Shown here: in pieces, positions 33,690 to 45,258 of the stretch
Numbering within the stretch: the first letter of the stretch is position 1
Layout of the letters: every line of letters begins with the position of its first letter
Assembly (NCBI RefSeq): GCF_023101765.2
Contig: NC_064233.1
Coordinates: forward strand, 4,115,501 to 4,179,500
DNA length: 64,000 nt
Direction of reading: 5' to 3'
DNA from: Spodoptera frugiperda
Taxonomy: Eukaryota > Arthropoda > Insecta > Lepidoptera > Noctuidae
Translations under genes and position numbers: made by a program
The notes under the pieces: generated by a model
Database searches by the model: none
What the model was told of the DNA's origin: nothing
Seen by the model: the letters and a program-made list of their open reading frames with translations, nothing else

Positions 33690-34150
33690 AACAATTACTT
33701 AGATCATCTGTGGAAAGGTAGAAAGCACTGCTAGCAAAGCCTGGTTCTGTCCATTAGCAGAAGAGTTGGGGTGACACACGGTGATGGCACAGCTCAACTG
33801 TTGGACATACCTTACATCACTGAACATGGGTCTTTCTAGTACTACTTTAGGGAACAGTGAGTAAAGTTCCCTAAGAAAAGGAAGATCCTCCGACCAAGCG
33901 AGGTGATCGTGAACTGTTGTTCGTTGGGATTTTCTATCCATGTTTATTTGCATGTAAACTTCATAATGTGCGATGTAGGATATTTTTTTAACGTTATCCT
34001 TGCTTTGTTTATCGATCGCCTAAGTATGTGCGACTTCTGTTCTCTGTCACTTGTTATGAATCGTCACGCCATATTACCTACTGAGTTCGATCTTCATCTC
34101 TTAACATCCAACCACAGCCATACAGCGGATACACAAAAACACACTTGTAG
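33690..34150 (-). repeat. family N repeat, longer copy
   Basis: Minus-strand frame 33699-33953 opens MDRKSQRTTVHDHLAWSEDL and continues about 60 residues; the matching start is also readable at 13640-13700. No family recognised. Confidence 0.45.
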
Positions 34151-34421
34151 GAAGAAATAACCAGCTTCTCTGTCGGTTAAATACAAAGGCGTGAAGTCCG
34201 AATGGTAATTGAAGAGGTCGTTGACTTATAACATGTATAATTGCATGGCTTATGGAAGAACGATGTTTTATTTTATCAGTTACTGCGATCGCTAAATAGA
34301 TGGTTTGCAAAGTTTTTAATCTTGAACCGAAGTTAATTGGCTGGGTGAACTGTTAAGCATGGTGATCATATACCATCACGGCTTTTGTTTTGTGAAGACT
34401 GACAGGGTATAAGTAGGTGTT

Positions 34422-35378
34422 TTTTTATGGTATAAGCCGGTAAACGAGCAGAAGACGGATCACCTGATGGTAAGCAATCGCCGCCGCTCATGGACACTTA
34501 AAACACCAGAGGCGTTACAAGTGCGTTGCCAGGCTTTTGGGGGTTAGGAATTTAAGGGTTGTTGGGGAATCGGGGATTGGGAAGATTACGAAGGGGGTAA
34601 TTGGGCCTCCGAACTCTTTCACACAACGCAATCATTGTTTCACGTTGGTTTTTTGTGTGTTCAACTCTTTGTTTCAACGTCACGCATTTTATCTTAAAAG
34701 AGGTAGGCAGAGATGCACATTATGGCACGTAAAGCCACTGTACAATGTAAACCCACGTTTTCTGTTTTAAGTCCCACAGAATACCGGGTATATTTCTAGA
34801 CTCCGTGCTATTAGTGAGAAATTTTCGACCCCGAGACCCCTTGCCCGGCGATCGTGCTTGCGACCACTCGGCCAAAGAGGCAGTATCTACTTTACTTTGT
34901 GTGATCTACAAATTATGGTACCATGTCTAGGTGCAATGTATATTGTGAAATTGTACGTTTGCAAGCGCACCTAAGATACAGGAGAAAAGCTCTAGTGTGG
35001 GGCAATGTTTAAAAAAGCCGTTAAATAAAGGCTAAAGAGCGTTGGTCGAGTGGTCATAAGTGCGACTGCCAGACAAAGGGTCTCATGTTCCATCAGGGGG
35101 CAAAGTACTGCTGGACCTTTTTCGGTTTTTCAAAAATTACTCAGTAGTAGCACGGAGTCTGGAATTGTGCCCAGTATATGGCAATAGGCTCACCCCCTAT
35201 TACACGGGACTTATAACACAAATGGTGAAGAGTGGATGTACATTAATGAAGGCTACATCGGGGCTTCGGCTCAAAGCAGGAGAAGGAACGGGGTGGTTTT
35301 CAGTCAGTAAGAGTCTAACACTCCCTCCCGCTTCACCCATAGCGGGAGAAGTCATTGGATGAATTTCCCCCTCAAAAA
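34422..35378. mobile_element. cluster: C(+), A(-), B(+), A(+), D(+)
   Basis: Family C 34422-34640; SINE-A minus 34676-34885; SINE-B plus 3' half 34908-35015; SINE-A plus 35043-35252; family D plus 35255-35378. Five repeats back to back with almost no unique DNA between. Confidence 0.7.
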
Positions 35379-35634
35379 AAGGTTATATTTGCGTGTACAT
35401 CTATCTACGGATTCGGGGATTAAATAACGATAATGTTATGTAAATTATAGCCAAGATTAGATTCAATTGAAACTGGCGGCCATTGACCCTTGAGGCTTGG
35501 CTATCTGGCAAGTGATCAACAGTCAGTGTAGTTGCTGAGGTCAAGTTGTGGAAACAGGGATGTGGTAATTGATGGATGACCACTTCTTATGTGCCAAACT
35601 AAAACTGAGATAGAAGTTGACACTATTTCTTCTT

Positions 35635-35795
35635 TCGCACACATCCATAGCACGAATCTTTCCATATACACATATAGCTTAGATGAGTCTGTTTTCACCA
35701 GTGCTAAGCTATGTGTACCAATGAATATGACTGATGGAAGCCAAACGCATCCACAGCAACGTAGCATAGCACATCTCTGGTGAAAAAGCACCCCA
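35635..35795. mobile_element. family E MITE fragment
   Basis: Same half of family E as at 1080-1255. Confidence 0.6.
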
Positions 35796-36227
35796 AAATA
35801 GTGGTTATGAGATGAACTTGTGAATTTAGGAAATGCTTATACAGGGTTTATTGTACACATTTAAATAGCATAGGTTAAATAAATTTTTAGTAGTATGCGT
35901 GCAATGGGCGGTCGTATCACACCATGGTGATATCTTTCAGACAACCTTTGGATGGAATATTTAAAAAAAGAACAACAGATACTTAGTTCCTATTCCCAGT
36001 CCCGGAAAGGCGGAAGGCGAAGGTAAGGAAAGGAAAGGAAAGGAGAAAGATCTTGTCTGTTAGGTACCTATTCTTGACTCCAAGTTGACTTAACACTTAC
36101 TGAACAATGAACTTTTACTGAGTTTCGATTGTTTTCATAATAAGTAGTAGACACACTTATATTAGCAGGGTGATCCGATATAGGACCAAATTTATCGACA
36201 TTACCCAAAGAATTATTTGGAAAATTC

Positions 36228-36690
36228 ATTTATGGTATAAGCCGGTAAACGAGCACACAGATCACCTGATAGTAAGCAATCGCCGCCGCCCATGGACACC
36301 CGAAACACCGGGAGAGTCATGCTTCGGCACAAATGGGCCGGCTCGACCAAGGCCTCGCAGAATACCAACCTGAAACAACGTTTGTTGCGTTTTGTTTTGT
36401 GAGTGAGGTTACCGGAGGCCCAATGCCTAGCCTTCTCAATCTTCCCAATGACCGATTCCACAACAACTCTTAAATTCCTACCCCACAAACCGACAACGCA
36501 CTTATGTTTCCTCTGGAGTTGCAGGTGCCAATGTGTGGCGCTGATCGCTTACTACTTAGGTGATTCGTATGATCGTTTATCGGCTTATACCATAAAAAAA
36601 TATAGAGGACTTTGGGTCGGCCAATCAGAGAACTGAATGCGGTTTCGTTTCGATCTCGTTAAGCGATAAAACAAACTTGTACCAAACCCT
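36228..36690. repeat. family C inverted pair, then family L
   Basis: Plus-strand first 80 bases of family C (36228-36310) joined to a minus-strand copy (36310-36600), the same arrangement as at 27550-27985. 36605-36690 is family L. Confidence 0.65.
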
Positions 36691-37034
36691 CTAATTGTAA
36701 CTTACATCGACACACTCTACCATCGACTCCTGCCATCCTTAACCACCGTAATTATTAATTTAATGTTATAAATTGGAGGTGCTCGTCAGCAGATCGTGTG
36801 ATAAGCACATCGCTAATTATCTCATTCATTGTACGTCGCATGAGAAAGAATTGTGTTAGTTACATTAGTCATTGTTTTGTTGACTCATATTGGCACATAT
36901 GTATGTACGTGTGGCTTTGTGATATGGGGTAAGCAGAGATTAAGGTAATTGAGTCTTGTTAATGTAACTATTTGGGCCGTGTGGTGACGGCAGAGTTACC
37001 ATGACTACTCTTCCCGTGGGTTTCTAATGAGTAG

Positions 37035-37160
37035 TACCTGAAAATCATCCAATGACTTCTCCCGCCTTGGGTGAAGCGAGTGGGAGTGTCAGACTCTTAC
37101 TGACTAAAAACCACCCCGTTCCTACTCCTGCTTTGAGCCGAAGCCCCGGTAACCTTTTAC
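37035..37160 (-). mobile_element. family D 3' end
   Basis: Minus-strand fragment with 'gggagtgtcagactcttact'. Confidence 0.7.
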
Positions 37161-37189
37161 CTTGTCCGCAGATAGCATCCTAATTCTTA

Positions 37190-37500
37190 TTTTAATGTCC
37201 GTCTTGTAGATTAGTTTAAAATATTAGACACGTATTGTTTATTTTCTTACGGAAACTAATACTGTTACAGACATATTGAATTGAAATATTGCGTGATGAT
37301 ATCACTTCTGGGTACGTTTTATACGTAGAAATGACGTATTTGCTCCCACTCCTAAACTTTGATTTGTTTTATCTAAGTATTGTTATCTTATATGACAAAA
37401 TAAAAAAATACGTGTATAATATTTTTTAATTACCTAACTGACGGACTAAATACTTATATTTTTAATTTTCACACTCTGTCACCCGTCATCGTCCTTATTT
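37190..37500 (+). mobile_element. family G repeat, uninterrupted
   Basis: Reference copy (about 310 bases) from 'aatgtccgtcttgtagatta' to 'acctaactgacggactaaat' and beyond. Shows that 7712-8310 is split by insertions. Confidence 0.75.
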
Positions 37501-37824
37501 AGAAACTCTTCCTCCTCTTTTTTTTGAAGTCGGTTAATTAAGATATACCCACACAATATTATCTCTAGACAAGCCACTGAAATCTTTACCTACGTACATT
37601 AAATCTAGACCAAAAACAGTGCTTAGAAATCTAGAAATCTCTAACTGAAAATCTGTCGTGGGATTGTTGATGTAGCCTAAGATTGCACATTTAGATTTCT
37701 CTTGCGAAAACAGTTGTTAAACGGGTAATTTAACTGTTAAGTTTTAATTGTAACTGTTAATATAACTGATCTGTCGATTTCTGAAGTTTCAGAGTCTATG
37801 GTGAGACGTAATATATAAAACTAG

Positions 37825-38465
37825 CTTATCGCCTCGGCTTCGCTCGCGTTAAGTAGTATTATTATTAACGGGATTCATCAACATCCTTTCTTGGGTGATG
37901 ATGACATCATAGTAGTTTTATGCATGCAATATCTCAGCCCGATCGGTTTAAAATTGGCAAAGTTTTGTACAATCTTTCATCCACTATTTCTACGTAATAA
38001 CATTTACCTGCATGCGAAATTTCAGCGCGATACGTCCAGTGGTTTGGGCTGTGCGTTAATAGATCACTGTTAGTCACCTTTGAGTTGTATAATATATTTA
38101 GATATATAAAAAACCATGGTATCATATTTAATTTTTACACCACTGCCTTATTCTTTGAAGAATTAAAGGGGTGATCATTTGTGACCCCTCTGGTGTGTGG
38201 GTAGACACACAATGCCGACCATGGCAACGAAGCCAAATGCTGCTCCCTATTCCTTAAAAAAATAAAAAGTAGGATAGATCCATCTTGAAAATATTATAAT
38301 TTTTTTAAGGAAGGTAAATCATCCATTGGACTCTCCCGCTTTGGTTGACGCGAGAGGGAATATCAGACTATTACATACTGACTACAAACAACCCCGTTCC
38401 TAATCCTGCTTTTCTAGGCGAAGCCCCGGAGCCCCGGTAAACCCGCTAAGCAGTCCGCCGAAATT
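37825..38465. repeat. retroelement tail, then family D (-)
   Basis: 37825-38105 is a LINE-tail-like stretch ('atctcagcccgatcggttta', 'gaaatttcagcgcgatacg'). 38305-38465 is a minus-strand family D fragment. Confidence 0.5.
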
Positions 38466-38934
38466 AGTATAGTATAGCAACCTACGTATATTTCTTCCGT
38501 TATCTAGTATACAAATCAAATGATTATACGTTGTAAAAGTATACAATTTCGCGCACACAAAAATATCATGAGAATCTCGCAAATTTCATGTTCCTTTGTA
38601 TTTCTTAACAAAGTTATGTGAATATAACAGTCCGAAACGGTTTCTGCGTTTCTTTTTTAAAAAGCGAAAAAAAAACTACAAAGATAACGTAGGTAGCTCG
38701 TCTGTCATAATTAAAAAAAATCCTTAATTTTGTTTCGTTTTTTGATTAATTTACTCTTTTTTTTCTTCGCACGTCCAACTAACTGCAAAAACGCGTTACT
38801 TCGGAATCGGTTCAGTGGTTTCTGAGAATTTTGCAGACAAAGAACCTCATAATCTCTGTTTCCTTGATTGATGGGGTAGACAGAAGCGTATAAAATTTAT
38901 AAAACATGCCAAAACAATGATGCTATCTTATATA

Positions 38935-39262
38935 CAATTTTATAAAGCTGAAGAGTTCACTTGTTTTAACGCGCTCTCCGGAACCATTGGTCCCATTTGA
39001 AAAAAATATGTTTCTGTTGGATAGTCCGTTTATCGAAGAATAGACTAGTTTAATTATTATAAAACATCACGTTACTATCAATAAGAGCCGGACACGGCAA
39101 GTGACACCGCGTTGAAGAAACTAGCTTTAACTCTTACAGTTTTACTGCGTTATAGTACTTTATAAGATTATTTAGATATGACTGACAAAACGGTGCGGGA
39201 TACGAACCCGCTACAACTTACGCGGCAGCCAGTTGCCGGCCACTGTGTCAACCGTGGATATT
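38935..39262. repeat. family I (+) and SINE-B head (-)
   Basis: 38935-39120 is family I; 39190-39262 is a minus-strand SINE-B head with its inverted B box. Confidence 0.6.
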
Positions 39263-39429
39263 GTTTTTATGTATTACTTGTCACCAAAATTTTAAGCAAC
39301 TTCTAAGTTAAGAAGTTAAGAACTCAGGTGTTGCTTAAAGTTTAACAGATTTTTGTAAAATCGGCATTACAGTCATGTGTCCCGTAGATGGGGCAAAGAG
39401 AGAGTTGTTTCAAAATTAAAATTATCACG

Positions 39430-39506
39430 ATTTTATTTTAAGTGGGGAATATCATGGGAAAATTATCTAATGACTTCTCTTGCCCTGGACGAGAAAAAGG
39501 GAGTGT

Positions 39507-39543
<37 letters not shown>

Positions 39544-40434
39544 GGGAAAATCATCCAATGACTTTTCTCGCCTTGGGCGAGGCGAGAGGGAGTGTCAGAC
39601 TCTTACTGACTAAAAACCACCCCGTTCCTTCTCCTGCTTTTCGAGCCGGAGCTCCGGTAAACCCGCTAGGTAGTCCGCAGCTCCGGATCAGGCATCAGCC
39701 CTGTTGGGCCCCATCTGTGGTGGTCTGATGGCTCTTTGAGGCGCGCGCGGAACGCGACGCGCCGCACGCACGGGTCTGGTTCTGTTCGGGCGGTGAGCTA
39801 CCCTTGCTCGCCGTCCGCAGGCCCGCACTTACGGTGGCCGGAGATCGTCTCGGGATCCCCTACGCCCGGAGTGTCTTTCGCGACGGCTGGGGCGTGAGGA
39901 GGAGGTTTGTTCTCTCACGCGCCCCGCCTCCTCCTTAGCTAGCATGACTGCTTCGCAGAAGGAGGAGACGGCATCCCAGTCCCTCTCGCTCCGCACCATG
40001 GCCTGAACCAGTGCCGGGCTCGAGAGGTCGCCGTCGCCGACCACATCCCTGAGGACTTGGCGGTGCTCAGCCCACGCAGGGCACACCGCCACCGTATGTT
40101 CTACTGTGTCCTCCGGGCGGTCCTCACAGTGATGACACCCGGGCGTTTCCTCCCGCCCAATAAGGAACAGGAACCTACCGAAACTCCCATGTCCGGTAAG
40201 CACCTGCGTTAGGCGGTAGGTGAGGACGCCGTGGCGCCTCTCAAGCCACTCCTCAAAGAGGGGACTTACCGCTGCGATGACAGCGAGCCCAGCCCTCGGT
40301 TGCGACAGTCGTTGCTGCCATTCCGCCATGAGATCGCGCCGAGTGTCAGACTCTTACTGACTAACTCCTTAGCTAGCATGACTGCTTCGCAGAAGGAGGA
40401 AACGGCATCCCAATCAAAATTATCACTATAAAAA
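39430..40434 (-). mobile_element. R1-like non-LTR retrotransposon, 5'-truncated
   Basis: Read on the minus strand: end of ORF2 (40329 to 39829), 3' UTR, and an A-tail seen as a T-run at about 39511-39538. Beyond the T-run, 39430-39510 is a second family D tip. At 40339-40434 the tail tip and ORF end are repeated in part, so at least two truncated copies are joined. Confidence 0.85.
39829..40329 (-). pseudogene. R1-like ORF2 C-terminus (RT tail with zinc knuckle)
   Basis: 166 uninterrupted residues with the C-terminal features of R1-clade reverse transcriptases: TYRLTQVLTGHGSFGRFL, the CCHC-type knuckle CHHCEDRPEDTVEH followed by VCPAWAEHR, and a W-x-FCE block (DWDAVSSFCEAVMLAKE). The endonuclease and catalytic RT domains are missing, so it is a dead fragment though open and probably young. 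Confidence 0.85.
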
Positions 40435-40699
40435 TACAAAAACGCTAAATAAACCACATACCGACATAACTCCAAAACATAGCACAATAAGTACATACAT
40501 GATACACGCATATAACTGCAAAATGGTTTTTTGCTCAAATTAATTACTACTCTACATGGTACCTATTCTATTCTACACGGTATGTTTAATTTGGTAATTG
40601 AAGTAGCACGTTTGAATTTAAATTTAGTTTTGTAAGACGTAAATCATGTAATGATATCACGGCTATTATTCTTTAAGGAATAGGCAGAGGTGTGTTTGA

Positions 40700-41105
40700 C
40701 TCTAGTACAAGTTTGTTTTACGTTTAAGTACGAAACCGAAGAGACCGCGATCAGCGCTGTGATAGGCTGGCTCCAATGAACCAACCAATCAGTACCCTTA
40801 GTACGAGTTTGCTTTACGAAGGGACCGCGATCAGCGCTGTGATTGGCCGACTCCAATGAACCAACCAATCAGAGCGCTGAACGCGGTCTCGTTTCGATCT
40901 CTTTTCCGCGTGCGTCTCACAGAGCCATTAGACCACCACCATTTGAGCTGATACCTAGAGCTGCGGACTACTTAGCAGGTTTATCGGGGCTCCGGCTGGA
41001 AAAGCAGGAGTAGGAACGGGATGGTTTTTAGTCAGTAAGAATCTGACACTCCCTCTCGCCTCACCCAAGGCGGGAGAAACCATTGGATGATTTTGCCCCC
41101 TTAAA
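40700..41105. repeat. family L CCAAT-rich repeat, then family D (+)
   Basis: 40700-40905 repeats 'agaccgcgatcagcgctgtg' / 'aaccaaccaatcag' about twice with an inverted end. Relatives at 8418, 19690, 32755 and 36605. 40920-41105 is a plus-strand family D 3' end. Confidence 0.65.
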
Positions 41106-41514
41106 AAAAGCAAGCCTTTTTATGTAGAGGAGGCACATAGTCCAACAGTGGACTGTGTCGGACTGATGTGCTGTTGATGATGTTGATGACGTAAGCATAT
41201 AAGAACTGAGATATTAATTTAACTTTCGTGAGACATACCAAATTAATTACACTGGTCAACATGATTTTTTGCCGTTAAATAATTTATATATTTTCGGTAT
41301 CTCTCATATGTATAAATATTTAAAAAAAAAAACAATCTATTATATCAAAATATCTAAATAAACGATATACTTTGAATTTGAAAAATTTTGACGGTCTATC
41401 GATAATAAGTATTGTGGTTGGCCATTCTAACAAAAACAAAACTGATATTTGTAAGGACACGATATACCCTCACATTTGTGCACATTTAGTGTATGTTATT
41501 CTTAGGGCGGCTTG

Positions 41515-42850
41515 CGCAACATTTGGTCTAAACAGAATTTAGTTAAATGTGTTTATCTTGCTAAATATGTTTAACCTAAATACAATTAAAAATCTCTTGC
41601 TCATGTCCGTATGGATGGTAATTTAACTAATCATAGTTAGAGAGTCGGTAATGCAGTTTCTTGCGTTCCTTTTTACACTTTCGTGCGTTGTAGATTTGAC
41701 TTAGAGCAAAATTGTTGCATTTCTTAAAACAAAAATGCGTAATATGGACCGACGAACTTTCAACTGACACATCAAGTCAACCGAGCTGTCACACATTGTG
41801 CTGTTGTGATTTGTGAATTATTGTTCTCGTGGTATTTTTTATTGATTATTAATTATTTTAGTTGAGTCATAATTACCATGGCAAAAAAGTGTTTCTTCTA
41901 GGGCCCGGGGGCCTAATTTTACAAAAGAAGAACTGATAATACTGCTTGCAGCGATGGAACCATACACCCATATTATTGAGTGCAAAAAGACTGACCAAAT
42001 AAAACAGAGTGAAAAGCAAAATGACTAGGTCAAAATAGCTATTATTTATTGAATATCCATTAATAAAAGTACATTTACTTACTTGTTGCTAGTTTTTATT
42101 TATTACTATTTATTGAATATCCATTAATACATACATATCGTCACGCCTTTAATCCACACATTATGTTTACACCCAATTTTCACAATTTATGTTGTAAGTC
42201 CCATATAATGTGTGGTGAGCCTATTGCCTTATACCGGGCACATGTCCAGACTCCGTGCTACTACTGAGAAACTTTCGAAAAACCGAAAAAGCCCAGTAAT
42301 ACTTTGCTCGACCCGGGAGTCGCACTTGCAACCACTCGGCCAACGAGGCAGTCCATATCCATTAATAAAAGTACATTTCCTTACTTGTTGCTGGTTTTTA
42401 AATGTTATTATGCTATTTGCTGTAACAAAAATATACTGGTTTCTCTCGTTAGACGAAATCTAAAGAATTTGTGGTCCGAATACATTCCAAATAAGTCGGC
42501 TCTCTCAAACAATTCCCTCGGTCTATTAATATGTATATTCTATAATCTTCTCATCGTCGTCAGAATACAATTCCCACAAATCCATCTTACAAACTTCCTA
42601 CCGACCTCTTTACAATCTTTTATAAAATAATAGTAAAATGTCTATAACCTACATAAATATGATGACGCGTGATTGGTACTAAACGTATTTAGCGAAGCTA
42701 AATAGCCATCTTTGGGTATTTAACTTTGACAGTTCGTTAAACGTGATTAGTGCCTAAATTTTTGTTGTGCAAGACGCTAAATGTAATTAGCAGACTAAAT
42801 GCGTTTACGTCACTCTTAAACTGTATTTAGCGACGATGCGCAAGCCGCCC
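41515..42850 (+). mobile_element. PIF/Harbinger-like transposon
   Basis: Terminal inverted repeat GGGCGGCTTGCGCA at both ends and TTA duplication (41512-41514, 42851-42853). A remnant of the Harbinger Myb/SANT-like ORF is readable at about 41918-42000 (NFTKEELILLLAAMEPYTHI) with stops. Nested in the CACTG element. Confidence 0.85.
42130..42354 (-). mobile_element. SINE-A with 13-base target duplication
   Basis: Complete SINE-A flanked by ATATCCATTAATA at 42117-42129 and 42355-42367. Innermost layer of the nest. Confidence 0.9.
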
Positions 42851-43009
42851 TTAGTTTTTTATCGCATTATATCGCTATTCAGCACTAGACGACGTTCGAT
42901 TTCCAGTGTTTTTTCAACTGTTTATTGAAATTGTGACTAGCTTTTTTCTGTTATTTTTTTGATAAGTTTCAGTTTAAAAGAAAATGTAGAAGTACAATAT
43001 GAATCGAAG

Positions 43010-43436
43010 TGCTTATATTCACCGGACCTCATTTGTTCTATTTGTGGAGAGTTTACTTCAAGTTCTAATCGAGAACGACCTACAAAACGAGAGATAAAAT
43101 TGTATACCCTGATGTGGAATCAGTAACTTAACCGCTTCTTCATACCGAAAACTGTCCACTGCCGCAACCTCCACCACAGGAAAAAGTGTCAAAGAATTTT
43201 TTGGGAAACACAAAGTCTGCGAACTATAAGGAGATAGTTTCTAAGCTTCTACAAGATTTAGGATGTAATATGTCTTTGAAGATACATTTCCTTCATCCCC
43301 ATCTAGATTTTTTCCCCGAAAATTTGGGTGCAGTAAGCGATGAGCACGGGGAAAGATTCCATCAAGACATCATGGCGATGGAAAGAAGATACCAAGGAAA
43401 GTGGTCGCCGAGAATGCTTGCAGATTTTTGTTGAAC
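43010..43436 (+). pseudogene. transposase/transposon protein remnant of the CACTG element
   Basis: A zinc-finger-like start (CSICGEF, about 43040) and a C-terminal block (LGCNMSLKIHFLHPHL, HGERFHQDIMAMERRYQG) survive with stops between. The C-terminal block is known from a protein spread through arthropod genomes as a repeat; the middle is deleted. Confidence 0.65.
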
Positions 43437-44246
43437 ACTAAAACGAGATCATCTGTCTTATAATTACAAGAGGGAAGCAAAAATAACAAAAACATTCTCA
43501 GAATAAATTCTTTTTAAAAAATATTTACGAACGTCAGTAATTTTTGGTTACTTCTTAACAAATGTATTTTATGAAAAAAATGGGTGTTTAAATTTTTTTT
43601 TACAAACATATTTATAGTAGTTGCATACCAAGGTATGAAAAAATACCACATTTGAGCAACGGCAAAAAAAATATTATTATTTTGTTGACCAGTGTTATTA
43701 TGTTATCGGCTTAGAAGCGCGACAATCGCCGCGTCGTGTGTCGCGGAATGATGCTCATTAATATGAGCCTCTAGCATAGCTTGAAATTATTCGAGTTCCT
43801 CGTCAAACAAATACGTGAGTAAGCTGATAACATAATAATTAACTGAGATATTATTTTAAATTTAGTAGATTTTTTTGTATAAACACAGGATGTGCATTTT
43901 AATACAGTTACTTAAAATTATTATTTATTTTTATATAATGTTAACGTTTTAATTAGATAAATCAGATTAACATATGGAAGACATTAGCTAATGGGTAACG
44001 CCTTCCGTTTACTTTTTTGTATGTTTTTTTAAACTTTGCAATTATTTTAAATACTCGTAAATGTCATAAATCCTAGTTTTTTGTTGCAGTTGACTCATTT
44101 AGAGATCTAGTAAGATAATTATCTAATACCTATAGTTTTACCTCTTTTAATTAATGTAGATACCTAGGTAGTTAGCCATAATTATAGTAACGAAAAGGCC
44201 AATGTAGTTTACATTCAAATTGTAAGAACCGTTTTTGTAAGACTGC

Positions 44247-44712
44247 TATTCCACTAGAGATGTGCTATGCTACATTTCTGTGGAACAATTGGCTTCCATC
44301 AATCATATTCATCGGTACACATAGCTTATCACTGATGGAAACAAACTCGGCTTATGTTTTTTATATGGAAAAATGCGTGCTGTGAATGCTTTATCACTAG
44401 AGTTGTGCTTTGTAGCTATGCTGTGAGGATATAAAAGCTAAGCTGTGAAAATTGTGACCGTTTTCACTGCCACTAAACTATGTAGCTGTGCGAGGAAGAT
44501 GCGCAGCTCGAGTATGAGATGTATCAATAGTAGGGAAGCCATTCATAGCACACATCCATAGCACGAATCCATAGCACGCATCTTTCCATATAAAAAAAAA
44601 CATATCTTAATTAAGTCCGTTTCCACCAGTACTAAGTAATGTACACCAATAAACATGATTTGTGGAAGCCAAATGCATCCACAGCAACGTAGCATAGCAC
44701 ATCTCTAATGAA
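44247..44712. mobile_element. family E MITE, near full length
   Basis: Ends 'agagatgtgctatgctac' and 'gtagcatagcacatctct' are inverted repeats, and much of the interior also mirrors itself. 44713-46184 has no gene apart from a SINE pair at 45048-45258. Confidence 0.75.
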
Positions 44713-45047
44713 AAAGCACAGTTAAACCAATAATGCCTCCTTGCTAAACAGTCAACCATTCACGAGTCTTCGAACCAGGAATCTTCGTAAGGAATCCATC
44801 AAAAATACTTTAGAAACAGCAGATTATTGTTGAAATGTTGAATATTTAGTTTTTTTGTATATATATGTCGCTTGCTTCCTTCTTACTACGAGTATGTGGC
44901 GGGCGGAGCGTGAACGCGGCGGGGTTTTTTTCTGAGCAAATTAATAAATTAATCTCGTGTTATTGTTGTTTTGTCTGTCTGTCTGTTTTGTGTAAATGGA
45001 AGTTAGGATGTGGTATCAGAATTATAACTCGCTGTTTATGTAGTTAG

Positions 45048-45258
45048 AATGACTGCCTCGTTGGTCGAGTAGTCGCAAGTGCGACTGCCGGACAAGGGGT
45101 CTCGAGTTCGATTCCCGGGTCGGGCAAAGTATTGTTGGGCTTTTTTCGGTAAACAACAATTTGTGGATCACACAAAGAGTTGCTCCGTGCGGGAATTGAA
45201 CCCGCTACACGTTGCACGGCAGCCGGTTGCCCAGCCATCGCGCCAACTGTGCAGTCTT
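45048..45258. mobile_element. SINE-A head (+) joined to SINE-B head (-)
   Basis: 45048-45148 SINE-A plus; 45150-45258 SINE-B minus. Both have intact tRNA-like B boxes. Confidence 0.75.

Larger units (their letters stand above)
41250..43694 (+). mobile_element. CACTG-ended DNA transposon (CMC-like)
   Basis: Ends CACTGGTCAACA ... TGTTGACCAGTG with a 3-base target duplication TTA (41247-41249, 43695-43697). 2445 bases including a nested Harbinger element. Ends and duplication fit the CACTA/CMC group; superfamily is tentative. Confidence 0.75.
41218..43865. mobile_element. family F MITE split by nested transposons
   Basis: Left end 41218-41249 and right part 43695-43865 join perfectly into a family F element when the insert 41250-43694 plus one TTA is removed. 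Compare the intact junction at about 13275-13295. Confidence 0.8.

Noticed and set aside
43186..43434. Host gene for a conserved small protein
   Set aside because: Lies inside a transposon with clear termini and target duplication, with stops upstream in the same coding region.
45060..45125. tRNA gene-like sequences with A and B boxes (also at 14266, 18847, 63352 and others)
   Set aside because: They are heads of dispersed SINE-A and SINE-B copies followed by conserved SINE bodies, and no proper 3' acceptor stem pairing was found.
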